37,221 nucleotides of DNA from the IMG/VR virus record IMGVR_UViG_3300048686_000727, positions 1-37,221 of that record, one strand, 5' to 3'. This document shows positions 23,297 through 31,083 of the stretch, piece by piece (position 1 is the first letter of the stretch; each line of letters begins with the position of its first letter). The DNA is from a virus. The position numbers and the translations under genes are program-made. The notes under the pieces were generated by a model. It worked only from the letters and a program-made list of their open reading frames with translations. It was not told the origin of the DNA and did not search any database.

Positions 23297-23907
23297 ACAC
23301 CATATCTCCCTCGTAACGCATTAAAATTCTGAGTTGACTCTGCCGCTGTTATCGCTCTATTATAAATCATAATGACAGCCACGCTACCTGCCATCTGCCA
23401 TGATGAGGGATATAACCACCATTCATAATAAGTCCACGGCACCGTTACAAAATCTACATTCTTTGCTTCCCACATGTGGTAAGCACCATTTCTATAATTT
23501 ATGGGCGTTGTAGGATTAGTTGTTAGATTTAAATCTACATAGTTTGTAGGTGATCCGCAGTTTGAATTGTAATATGGATTACCATAACTTGCACTTAAAT
23601 AATAATTATTATTTTGATTTCCACGTACCCATAATTCTTGGGTATCAGAAGTTGAATACCATATGACAACACTACAAGTAGTAGTGACACCTGTAATAGA
23701 TGATGCTCTAGTGAATCCTTGAGTAGACCCGTCTAGTGTGAACTTTCCTGATGCCCATGATGGACTGTTTGTAAGAGTATGATGATTGTCGTACCCGCTT
23801 ACATCATTCCAAGTACTACCGGTGCCAGAATAAGAACGGGGATTCGCTGCATCTAAGCAGCAAATCAGCCCATTCGTTACAATACTTGAGTTATATGAAA
23901 TACTCAA
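23293..23907 (-). CDS. LamG-type adhesin, first of the array, TTG start (array member 1)
   Basis: 204 residues. The start codon is TTG at 23905-23907, supported by AAAGGAGA seven bases upstream and by the alignment of SISYNSSIVTNGLICCLDAA with the tags of other members. No ATG lies near. It continues NPRSYSGTGSTWNDVSGYDN, KFTLDGSTQGFTRASS, CSVVIWYSTSDTQELWVRGN, a Tyr/Trp-rich stretch (VPWTYYEWWLYPSSWQ) and AITAAESTQNFNALRGRYGV. It lacks the usual Y-V-N-G strand and is the shortest member. It starts 12 bases after the stop of the 1457-residue fibre. ATGA overlap follows, with GGGAG in the end codons. Confidence 0.77.
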   Translation of the reverse strand: MSISYNSSIVTNGLICCLDAANPRSYSGTGSTWNDVSGYDNHHTLTNSPSWASGKFTLDGSTQGFTRASSITGVTTTCSVVIWYSTSDTQELWVRGNQNNNYYLSASYGNPYYNSNCGSPTNYVDLNLTTNPTTPINYRNGAYHMWEAKNVDFVTVPWTYYEWWLYPSSWQMAGSVAVIMIYNRAITAAESTQNFNALRGRYGV

Positions 23908-23919
23908 TTGGACTCTCCT

Positions 23920-26900
23920 TTACGCAAATGTTGCGTTTAGAGTGTACCATTGAGTTGTTGATGAAGCAATGAATTCAATTCTAGAGCCAACTGGCTGTGA
24001 ATACGCAGCATTTGTTGCACCTGAGTTTATTGCGCCGCCGCTTGGTGGATAAACGTTCAATGCATTTGCGCCGTTATTAACAACAATCATACGCATACCT
24101 GCCACTGTTGCCGGTAACACAACACCAGTGCTTGAAGATACGGTTGATACTATGTTAATAGGACGAGTCAATGATGTTGCTGTGCCTTGTGTTGAGCCAG
24201 CGGCAGTAATGCTTGATGTTACACCATATGCTACATAACCACCACTGGTTGCAAAGTAAATATTGCCACCTGCATCAACTGCAATCATTGGTATGCCGGA
24301 TACATCGTTAACACTAAAGATGTTGCCTGACATACTATCTGTAATACTAAACAACTGTCCTGCGTTTCCACTCCATGCAAGAGTACCGCCGTTTAACATC
24401 TGAGATGTAATAGTGTTTGCACCGTTGGGCGCAACATATGCCAAATTACTCTTAACTGTTGTGTTACCAACATAACTGTTACCTGCTACGCCAATGCCGC
24501 CTGCAACTGTCAATGCGCCGGTAGTTGTACTTGTTGCATTAGTTGTACCACTAACTATTACATTAGCACCTGTGATATTTCCACTAGCAGTTAATGTTGT
24601 AAATCCACCTGTACCAGAGTTTGCATATAGATTACCGGCGGTCACGTTACCTGATACTGCAAGACTTGACAATGTACCCACACTAGTAATATTAGGTTGT
24701 GCCGCAGTTGTTACAGTGCCGGCAGTAGCAGCACTACCACTTACAGATCCAGTAATGGTTGAACTTACAGTTAATCCAGACAATGTACCTACTGATGTAA
24801 TGTTAGGTTGTGCGGCTGTTGTTACAGTACCTGCAGTTGTTGCCGCACCTGTCAATGCGCCAACAAACGTAGTTGATGTAACGCTTGAAAGACCTGCAAC
24901 TGTTGTTACTGTTGAACCAAGCGTTAATGCTGTGCTGCCTAATGTTACACTTGCATTTGCTAATCTTGCTTGAGCAAGAGTACCTGAACTAATGTTACTT
25001 GCGTTAAGTGCAGTTAACCCACTACCATTACCAGTAAAAATACCAGTGTTTGCTGTGACATTGGCTGCAGTAATGTTACCATTTACACCTAAACTTGTTA
25101 ACGTACCTACACTAGTAATATTAGGTTGTGCGGCTGTTGTAACTGTTCCTGCAGTACCTGCAGTAGCAACATTCAAGTTAGCAACTTGTGTTGTAGATAC
25201 TACTGTAAACGGTGCTGTACCTGTAGCAACATTACTTTCTAGCGTACTGGCAACAACCTTGCCTGCAGTGTTTAGGTTGCCTGCACTAGCATTGCCTGAT
25301 ACAGCCAAACTTGACAATGTACCTAAACTTGTAACGTTGGGCTGACTTGCCGTTGTTAATGAACCAGCCACTGTTGTAAATACACCTGCACTACCACCGA
25401 TATTACCAACGTTAGCATTACCGCTTACGTTTAATGTACCTAATGTACCCACACTTGTTAGGCTAGATGTTACAATTCCTGAATTAAGCGTAGTACCTGT
25501 TAAGTTAGCAGCATTTGCAGTTATTGCGACATTACTTGCCGCAGTTAGTTGACCTTGGTTGTTAACAGTAAATGTAGCAACTCTATCACCATTGCCATAA
25601 CTTGTAGCCGTAACTGCGGTGTTTGATATACTGAATGTTGAGCCAGTTAATGTTAAACCAGTTCCTGCTTGATATGTACCCGCACCTGAGAACTGTGTAA
25701 AATCAATATTGTCAGTGCCAATAGTAGTTACAGTAGATGTTTGTACCCAGCCTGTGTTATCATATAGTGTACCGCCGGTTACGAATACGAAGTCACCTGC
25801 TTCTACTTCTGGAACACTATTGAAGTCTGTGGCACGAACGATTGTTGTACTATTCGCCCATGTATAGATACCGTTCTGTACAGCGTTTGCCTGATTCTTA
25901 ACAAGAATACGTGTACCTGCTGTCTGTACGTTTACCCCGTCGATTAAATTGAATGATCCAGTTGTGACTAAGTTTGCATTCACTCCACCTGTACCGTTGT
26001 TATAAGTAATCGTACCACTAGTGATATTAGCAAGAGTATCCGGTGTTGCAGCCTGAACACTATCGTGTACGTTTAGACCTTGGGCAACATCGTCAACATA
26101 TTGTTTTGTTGCAGCATCTGTGCTTGCTGTTGGAGTCCCTACACTTGTTATTTTTGCATTCGCAACATCTACGGTACCTGTTCCAGTAGGTACAAGTGAA
26201 ATATTTTGATCTGTACCAGTTGCAGTAATTGTCACACCTGTAGTTCTACCCTGAATTAAGTTTGTAACAACGTTAGCATTAGATTGAATATTTCCACTTG
26301 ACACTAAACTTGATAATGTACCTAAACTTGTGACGTTGGGTTGTGCGGCTGTAGTTAATGTACCAGTTAATAAACTTGCACCAATTGTACCACTGTTTGC
26401 ATATACATTACCTGCTGTGACATTTCCTGTAACTGATGCACTTGTAAGTGTACCTAAACTAGTTACGTTAGGTTGGCTTGCTGTAGTTAATGTACCAGTT
26501 AATAAACTTGCACCAATTGTACCACTGTTTGCATATACATTACCGCTTGTTGTGTTTCCACTTACGCTTAAACTTGTTAATGTGCCTGTGCTTGTAATGT
26601 TGGGTTGGCTTGCTGTAGTTAGTGATCCTGCTATAGTTGTAAATACGCCAGCTGCAGCGCCAATATTACCTGCGTTAGCATTACCGGTAACGGTTAATGA
26701 TGATAGACTACCTACACTTGTAATATTAGGTTGTGCCGCAGTAGTTAGAGTACCAGTTAAATAATTTGCACTTACTAAGTTTCCACCTGATACATTACCA
26801 GAAGTAACGTTTCCAGTGACTGCTAGACTTGTCAATGTTCCCAAAGAAGTTATATTAGGTTGACTTGCTGTTGTTAACGTACCTGCAACTGTCGTGAATA

Positions 26901-28293
26901 CACCTTCAGTTGCCCCAATGTTACCAACGTTAGCATTACCTGTTACGCTTAAAGCGCCGGTTGTTGTTAAGTTGCCACCACTTACGTTGCCGGTAGCAAC
27001 AATCAAACCACCTGTACCTAAATTACCTACGTTGGCATTACCTGTTGCATTTAATGTACCTGTAACATTAACACCGGTATCTGTTACGACTACAACGTTT
27101 GAAACTCCAGTTACACTAACTGTTACATTACCATTGGCTGCAACCTTAACATTACTATTACCATTTTGAATACTTGTTGCGTCAATACCTGTAAGTTGAC
27201 TACCATTACCAATAAAATAATTTGCAACTAAATTACCATCTGCATTTCTAACAGGAATAGTATTTGCTGTTGCTGCCCCGTCTGTATTAAATCCATCTAA
27301 TAAATCGGCATTAAGATTTGCAACTAATGATGTACTTGAAACTGCGATTGGGGCACCAGATCCTTTTGTAGATACTAGTTGTCCAGAAGTAGTAATGTTT
27401 CCACCACTTACATTTCCCGTAGCAGATACCAACCCCGAAGTATTTAAATTTCCGCCTGCAACGTTACCAATAGCAGAAAGAACACCGCCGGTAGTAATAT
27501 TACCACCAGATATATTTCCAGTAGCATTTACAACACCGTTGGCATTAAGATTTTGTGCCAATACATTGCTTGTTGCGTTAATATTACCAGTTACAGTTAA
27601 ATTGTTTGTTGCAGTATCAAAAGTTAAATTGGCACTTGCACCAAAATCACCGGCATTGTTAAATTGAAGTTGCGTGTTAGAGCCTGCGGGCTGTTGTAAG
27701 TCCCATGGATTACCGTTGCTATAATATAAATTGTCTGTCTTTAATCCACCAACTCTTAAGTTACCTAACGTGTTAAAAGTTACAACATTGGCAGCAACGC
27801 TAACATTGCTACCCATTGCGAATTCTGCATTACTTGTGTCCCAACCCATAAATGCATCGACGGGAGCAGAAGTATAATAGTGTAAAAGTGTACCGCGATC
27901 ATATCCGTCATTACTTGTAAGTGCATTTCCATTAGGGCCGCCACCAAGTTCAATTATTGGATCTTCTACTGCAAATGTTGTGACGTTGATATATGTAATA
28001 TTACCATTAACAACAAGATCACCATCGACTGTTGCATTTCCTTGAACAGTTAATAATGGGGTAGTCAGTAAACCTGTTGTTTTATTAAATGTAAAATTAG
28101 CATTACCTCCAAGAGCACCCTGATCATTAAAAAATACTTGGGTATTACTTCCGCCTACAGTGGGGAAGCCTTGGGTCGATCCATTGGCTAATTTGACTGT
28201 TAAAACGTCAGTATTGCTTAAAAATATTGTTCCTTTTCCAGCTGGGGGTGTTGGAACACTATTCGCTGCTTCTTGTTTTAATATAAGACTCAT
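23920..28293 (-). CDS. Long tail-fibre-like beta-repeat protein (1457 aa)
   Basis: 1457 residues, dominated by Gly/Asn/Thr/Ala/Ser/Val. The N-terminus SLILKQEAANSVPTPPAGKG followed by TIFLS is typical of T4-like environmental phage fibres. Nine copies of a repeat close to LTTA.QPN(I/V)TSLGTLSSL.V.GN are spread through the protein. At about 715-885 lies a module with STDAATKQYVDDVAQGLNVH, TRILVKNQANAVQNGIYTW and the closing DNIDFTQFSGAGTYQAGTGL, known from phage fibres. The C-terminus (about 1350-1457, GVVLPATVAGMRMIVVNN ... ALNVYPPSGGAINSG ... RIEFIASSTTQWYTLNA) is a conserved cap. GAGGA lies before the ATG and a late-promoter-like octamer 36 bases upstream. Likely a trimeric fibre, location on the virion unknown. 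Confidence 0.82.
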   Translation of the reverse strand: MSLILKQEAANSVPTPPAGKGTIFLSNTDVLTVKLANGSTQGFPTVGGSNTQVFFNDQGALGGNANFTFNKTTGLLTTPLLTVQGNATVDGDLVVNGNITYINVTTFAVEDPIIELGGGPNGNALTSNDGYDRGTLLHYYTSAPVDAFMGWDTSNAEFAMGSNVSVAANVVTFNTLGNLRVGGLKTDNLYYSNGNPWDLQQPAGSNTQLQFNNAGDFGASANLTFDTATNNLTVTGNINATSNVLAQNLNANGVVNATGNISGGNITTGGVLSAIGNVAGGNLNTSGLVSATGNVSGGNITTSGQLVSTKGSGAPIAVSSTSLVANLNADLLDGFNTDGAATANTIPVRNADGNLVANYFIGNGSQLTGIDATSIQNGNSNVKVAANGNVTVSVTGVSNVVVVTDTGVNVTGTLNATGNANVGNLGTGGLIVATGNVSGGNLTTTGALSVTGNANVGNIGATEGVFTTVAGTLTTASQPNITSLGTLTSLAVTGNVTSGNVSGGNLVSANYLTGTLTTAAQPNITSVGSLSSLTVTGNANAGNIGAAAGVFTTIAGSLTTASQPNITSTGTLTSLSVSGNTTSGNVYANSGTIGASLLTGTLTTASQPNVTSLGTLTSASVTGNVTAGNVYANSGTIGASLLTGTLTTAAQPNVTSLGTLSSLVSSGNIQSNANVVTNLIQGRTTGVTITATGTDQNISLVPTGTGTVDVANAKITSVGTPTASTDAATKQYVDDVAQGLNVHDSVQAATPDTLANITSGTITYNNGTGGVNANLVTTGSFNLIDGVNVQTAGTRILVKNQANAVQNGIYTWANSTTIVRATDFNSVPEVEAGDFVFVTGGTLYDNTGWVQTSTVTTIGTDNIDFTQFSGAGTYQAGTGLTLTGSTFSISNTAVTATSYGNGDRVATFTVNNQGQLTAASNVAITANAANLTGTTLNSGIVTSSLTSVGTLGTLNVSGNANVGNIGGSAGVFTTVAGSLTTASQPNVTSLGTLSSLAVSGNASAGNLNTAGKVVASTLESNVATGTAPFTVVSTTQVANLNVATAGTAGTVTTAAQPNITSVGTLTSLGVNGNITAANVTANTGIFTGNGSGLTALNASNISSGTLAQARLANASVTLGSTALTLGSTVTTVAGLSSVTSTTFVGALTGAATTAGTVTTAAQPNITSVGTLSGLTVSSTITGSVSGSAATAGTVTTAAQPNITSVGTLSSLAVSGNVTAGNLYANSGTGGFTTLTASGNITGANVIVSGTTNATSTTTGALTVAGGIGVAGNSYVGNTTVKSNLAYVAPNGANTITSQMLNGGTLAWSGNAGQLFSITDSMSGNIFSVNDVSGIPMIAVDAGGNIYFATSGGYVAYGVTSSITAAGSTQGTATSLTRPINIVSTVSSSTGVVLPATVAGMRMIVVNNGANALNVYPPSGGAINSGATNAAYSQPVGSRIEFIASSTTQWYTLNATFA
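26349..26544. repeat. 64-bp perfect direct repeat, 132-bp period, within the 1457-aa fibre gene
   Basis: Bases 26349-26412 and 26481-26544 are identical for 64 bases, and the 132-base period keeps the reading frame (44 codons). Each copy encodes the NVYANSGTIGASLLTGTLTT stretch of the fibre repeat. Such near-identical units in otherwise diverged repeats point to recent in-frame duplication. Confidence 0.8.
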
Positions 28294-28329
28294 GTTTTTT
28301 CCTCGGTACAGTTTTTACTAGTAATATGT

Positions 28330-28337
28330 TATTTATC
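28330..28337 (-). promoter_or_regulatory. T4-type late promoter-like site (GATAAATA) before the 1457-aa fibre gene
   Basis: The minus strand reads TTTGATAAATAACATATTAC in the 51-base gap between the 122-residue gene and the fibre gene. The octamer lies 36 bases before the ATG, leaving room for a short leader with GAGGA. It is identical to the octamers before iscU and the 1023-residue fibre gene. Confidence 0.55.
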
Positions 28338-28344
28338 AAAAAAC

Positions 28345-28713
28345 TTAGACTTCGATAAGTACTCCCAAAACTTCAAGATTGCCCTCGACATCTAGTGGTA
28401 TTCCAAAAAGTCCTTGATAATTATTCGGTATTACTAGCGTTTCTCCCGAATAAATTACAATTGGCATAGGAGCCGGAGACTGTGATGTTGCAGGATTGAC
28501 AAAAGAAAGAATACCATTTCCATCCGTAGAAATAATATCACCTGCGTTGCCACCAGACACACGCAGGTTTCCTATGCTTCCTAAATCGCTTATTCCCGTG
28601 ACAGTAATAGTCGATGCGTAAAAGTTTCCACCGGTTACATTGCCAGTGGATGCATCAAGTGTGATATTTCCAGCCGTTAAACCGTTCTTAACGTTAAAGT
28701 ATTTTACTGTCAC
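28345..28713 (-). CDS. Mini-fibre protein (122 aa), GTG start
   Basis: 122 residues. The start is GTG at 28711-28713: its product MTVKYFNVKNGLTAGNITLD aligns with the start MTTKNFVVKNGLTVGNVTID of the 768-residue fibre, and no in-frame ATG fits. The middle (NLRVSGGNAGDIISTDGNGI, then LSFVNP) and end (ETLVIPNNYQGLFGIPLDVE, then GNLEVLGVLIEV) match residues about 60-135 of the 539-residue fibre. It is therefore a stand-alone N-terminal/cap unit without shaft repeats. It could be a truncated relic or a real short spike; the clean ends and intact frame favour a working gene. A 54-base gap precedes it. Confidence 0.72.
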   Translation of the reverse strand: MTVKYFNVKNGLTAGNITLDASTGNVTGGNFYASTITVTGISDLGSIGNLRVSGGNAGDIISTDGNGILSFVNPATSQSPAPMPIVIYSGETLVIPNNYQGLFGIPLDVEGNLEVLGVLIEV

Positions 28714-28767
28714 AGTTCCATATTCCCTGTAAAGTTTACTAAATTGTAAAAATGTGTCAAATCATAA
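28714..28767 (-). other. 54-base intergenic gap before the mini-fibre gene
   Basis: The largest clear gap in the window. On the minus strand it holds TTGACA and, 16 bases on, TAAACT (four of six matches to a sigma-70 -10 element). A perfect 10-base palindrome, CATAATTATG (28763-28772), overlaps the end of the 768-residue fibre gene. There is no GC-rich hairpin with a T-run, so I see no factor-independent terminator. Promoter use is only a possibility. Confidence 0.25.
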
Positions 28768-31074
28768 TTATGTTTTTATATAACTTGCTACTAAGTTAAC
28801 AATAGTATTTGCTCCTGTTCCTGTTGCATATACGGCAACATTACCGGATACGCCATTAATATTTGATGTGATATCAATTATGTCAGTTGATACATTACTG
28901 GATACAGAACCGTATATAGTAATGTATGCGTTAGTACCATCATGTACTAATAGAGTTTCGACTGATTGATATCCATTGTCACCCGAAGCACTTATAATGT
29001 ACTTCGCTGTTCTAAATGTTGCCGGATTGAACTCGTCAATAACGGTGTTTGTTACTACGGCAACATTCGTTCTGTTTGATGTTAAACCTGTTGTAAGTTT
29101 AACATTGCCTGCTGTTACATTTCCACTAACACCCAAAGATGTTAATGTACCCAAACTTGTTACATTTGGTTGTGCTGCCGTTGTTAATGTACCCGTTAGA
29201 TTGGCTGCACCGATCGTGCCACCGTTAGCGTATACATTACCTGCGGTAATATTACCACTAACCGCTAACGCACTCAATGTACCTGTACTTGTAATGTTTG
29301 GTTGAGCACCAGTTGTTAATGTACCTGTTAAGTAATTAGCACTTGCTACATTACCTAAGTTGGCATTGGCAGCACTAATGTTACCACTGAAGTTTGCAGT
29401 ATTACCGGATACATTTAAGTTGACTGTTAAGTTTGGTACTGTTACGTTACCACTAAAGTTTGCAGTATTACCAGCAATGTTTGTATTAACAGTTAAGTTT
29501 GGTACTGTTACGTTACCACTAAAGTTTGCAGTATTACCACTTAGTTCTAAATTGACTGTAGCATTTGCGGTAGTCAAATTGCCAGATACACCTAATGTTC
29601 CTGTTACATTTGCACCAGTTCCGGTTACAACTACTACGTTTGCATTACTATTTGCGCCTAATCCTAAATTACCACTAGAATTTACATAACTCGCATTTAC
29701 TGTAGTTACGTTTGCATTTGTACCTACAAAGTTTGTAGCACCAACATTACCTGCATTAGCATTACCACTTACATCCAATGTACCTGCAATGTTTGCACCA
29801 GTCCCAGTAACTATTACAACGTTAGCGGTACCTGATGCACTAATTGCAACGTTTGCATTATTAAATGTTCTTACATTGGCAGTACCGTTTTGAATTGCAG
29901 TTGCATCAATGCCTGTAAGTTGACTACCATTACCGATAAAATAATTAGCAGTAATGTTTCCGGTTGCTGTAATAGTTCCAGCAGTACCTAAATTACCAAC
30001 GTTAGCATTGCCGACAATATTTGCAGTACCTGTTGTAATTAAATTACCTAATTTTACGGCTGGATATGTTGCATTAGCCCAGTCAACTGTTGTTGTAGGT
30101 TGTTGTGTTACTCCGTCAAAGAACGTCCAAACTTTATCCGCTGCATTTCTTGCTAGACCAGTGTGTACATTTGCAGCACCATTGTTATATTCTGCAACAA
30201 AACCTAAATCATATGTATCACCTGCATTATTAGCCCCAATAAAGATTAATGGGTCACCAACAACAAGGTCTGTTACATTAGAGTAGTTGACATTACCAGT
30301 AACATTTAAGTTACCTGTAACATCTAAATTACCTGCTAGTACACTTAATGCACCTGTTGTAACTTGTAAGCCATTACCTGCAGTAATTGAATTTGTAGTT
30401 GATAGATTGTTTGCAGATAAGTTTGCAGTAAATACGCCAGCACCGCCACCAATGTTCCCTACGTTTGCATTTCCAGAAACGTTTAAACTTGATAATGTAC
30501 CCGTGCTTGTAATATTGGGTTGTGCGGCTGTTGTTAATGTACCTGTTACAAAGTTTGCGCTTACTAAATTACCACCAGAAACATTTGCTGCACTTAAGTT
30601 TCCACTAAGAGTTAAAACATTTGTAGTTTTATTAAATGTAAAGTTTGCGCTTCCGCCAAAGTCACCGTTGTCATTAAACTGAACTTCTGTATTCGCTCCG
30701 CCGGGTAATTGAAAATCCCATGGATTACCGTTAGCATAATATAAATTACTTGTTAAAAGGCCGCCTGCAGAAATATTACCAGTTACACTTAAACTTGATA
30801 GTGTACCAACACTTGTAATATTAGGTTGTGCATTATCAACTACTGTATTTGCTGTAATCGCATGTGCTGCATTTGAAATATTACCGCTGATATTTCCTGT
30901 AATATTTGCCCCAGGAATGTTGCTTAAGTTTGCACCTGAACCTATAAAGAAGTTTGCTACTACCGCATTGCCTAAGTTAGCGTTACCTGCACCAGACAGG
31001 TTACCGCTAGTAGCGTCAATTGTGACGTTTCCTACGGTAAGTCCATTCTTAACTACGAAATTTTTTGTTGTCAT
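28768..31074 (-). CDS. Long tail-fibre-like beta-repeat protein (768 aa)
   Basis: 768 residues. N-terminus MTTKNFVVKNGLTVGNVTID, then four QPN(I/V)TS.GTL.SL repeats. It also has the N-P-W-DFQ-PGGANTEVQFND motif near 120-140. A module at about 255-345 reads VTDLVVGDPLIFIGANNAGD followed by TYDLGFVAEYN and the end TTTVDWANATYPAVKLGNL, which I know from T4-like marine phage fibres. Three tandem 22-residue repeats lie near 505-570. The last 95 residues (NTVIDEFNPATFRTAKYIIS, GYQSVETLLVHDGTNAYITI, GTGANTIVNLVASYIKT) form a globular end shared with the 539-residue fibre. AGGAT precedes ATG 31072-31074, 9 bases after the stop of the upstream fibre. Confidence 0.82.
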   Translation of the reverse strand: MTTKNFVVKNGLTVGNVTIDATSGNLSGAGNANLGNAVVANFFIGSGANLSNIPGANITGNISGNISNAAHAITANTVVDNAQPNITSVGTLSSLSVTGNISAGGLLTSNLYYANGNPWDFQLPGGANTEVQFNDNGDFGGSANFTFNKTTNVLTLSGNLSAANVSGGNLVSANFVTGTLTTAAQPNITSTGTLSSLNVSGNANVGNIGGGAGVFTANLSANNLSTTNSITAGNGLQVTTGALSVLAGNLDVTGNLNVTGNVNYSNVTDLVVGDPLIFIGANNAGDTYDLGFVAEYNNGAANVHTGLARNAADKVWTFFDGVTQQPTTTVDWANATYPAVKLGNLITTGTANIVGNANVGNLGTAGTITATGNITANYFIGNGSQLTGIDATAIQNGTANVRTFNNANVAISASGTANVVIVTGTGANIAGTLDVSGNANAGNVGATNFVGTNANVTTVNASYVNSSGNLGLGANSNANVVVVTGTGANVTGTLGVSGNLTTANATVNLELSGNTANFSGNVTVPNLTVNTNIAGNTANFSGNVTVPNLTVNLNVSGNTANFSGNISAANANLGNVASANYLTGTLTTGAQPNITSTGTLSALAVSGNITAGNVYANGGTIGAANLTGTLTTAAQPNVTSLGTLTSLGVSGNVTAGNVKLTTGLTSNRTNVAVVTNTVIDEFNPATFRTAKYIISASGDNGYQSVETLLVHDGTNAYITIYGSVSSNVSTDIIDITSNINGVSGNVAVYATGTGANTIVNLVASYIKT
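29381..29560. repeat. 66-bp tandem repeat, about 2.7 copies, within the 768-aa fibre gene
   Basis: Units start at 29381, 29447 and 29513, exactly 66 bases apart. Each encodes GNTANFSGNVTVPNLTVN-type 22-residue repeats. Units 1 and 2 differ at a limited number of bases and unit 3 fades out. The period in codons and shared ends suggest in-frame slippage or unequal recombination that changes shaft length. Confidence 0.8.
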
Positions 31075-31083
31075 TTTCTATCC

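Noticed and set aside
24494-24973. Long plus-strand frames rich in Pro/Val/Leu opposite the fibre genes (also 26330-26764, 29360-29689, 30287-30682, 34424-34618 and others)
   Set aside because: They mirror the GN/TT/AA repeat codons of the minus-strand fibres, have low-complexity VPLALP-type sequence, and have no ribosome sites or context. They are composition shadows, not genes.
28714-28772. Transcription terminator at the CATAATTATG palindrome
   Set aside because: The stem is only AT-rich, 5 pairs without loop, and no T-run follows on the transcribed strand.
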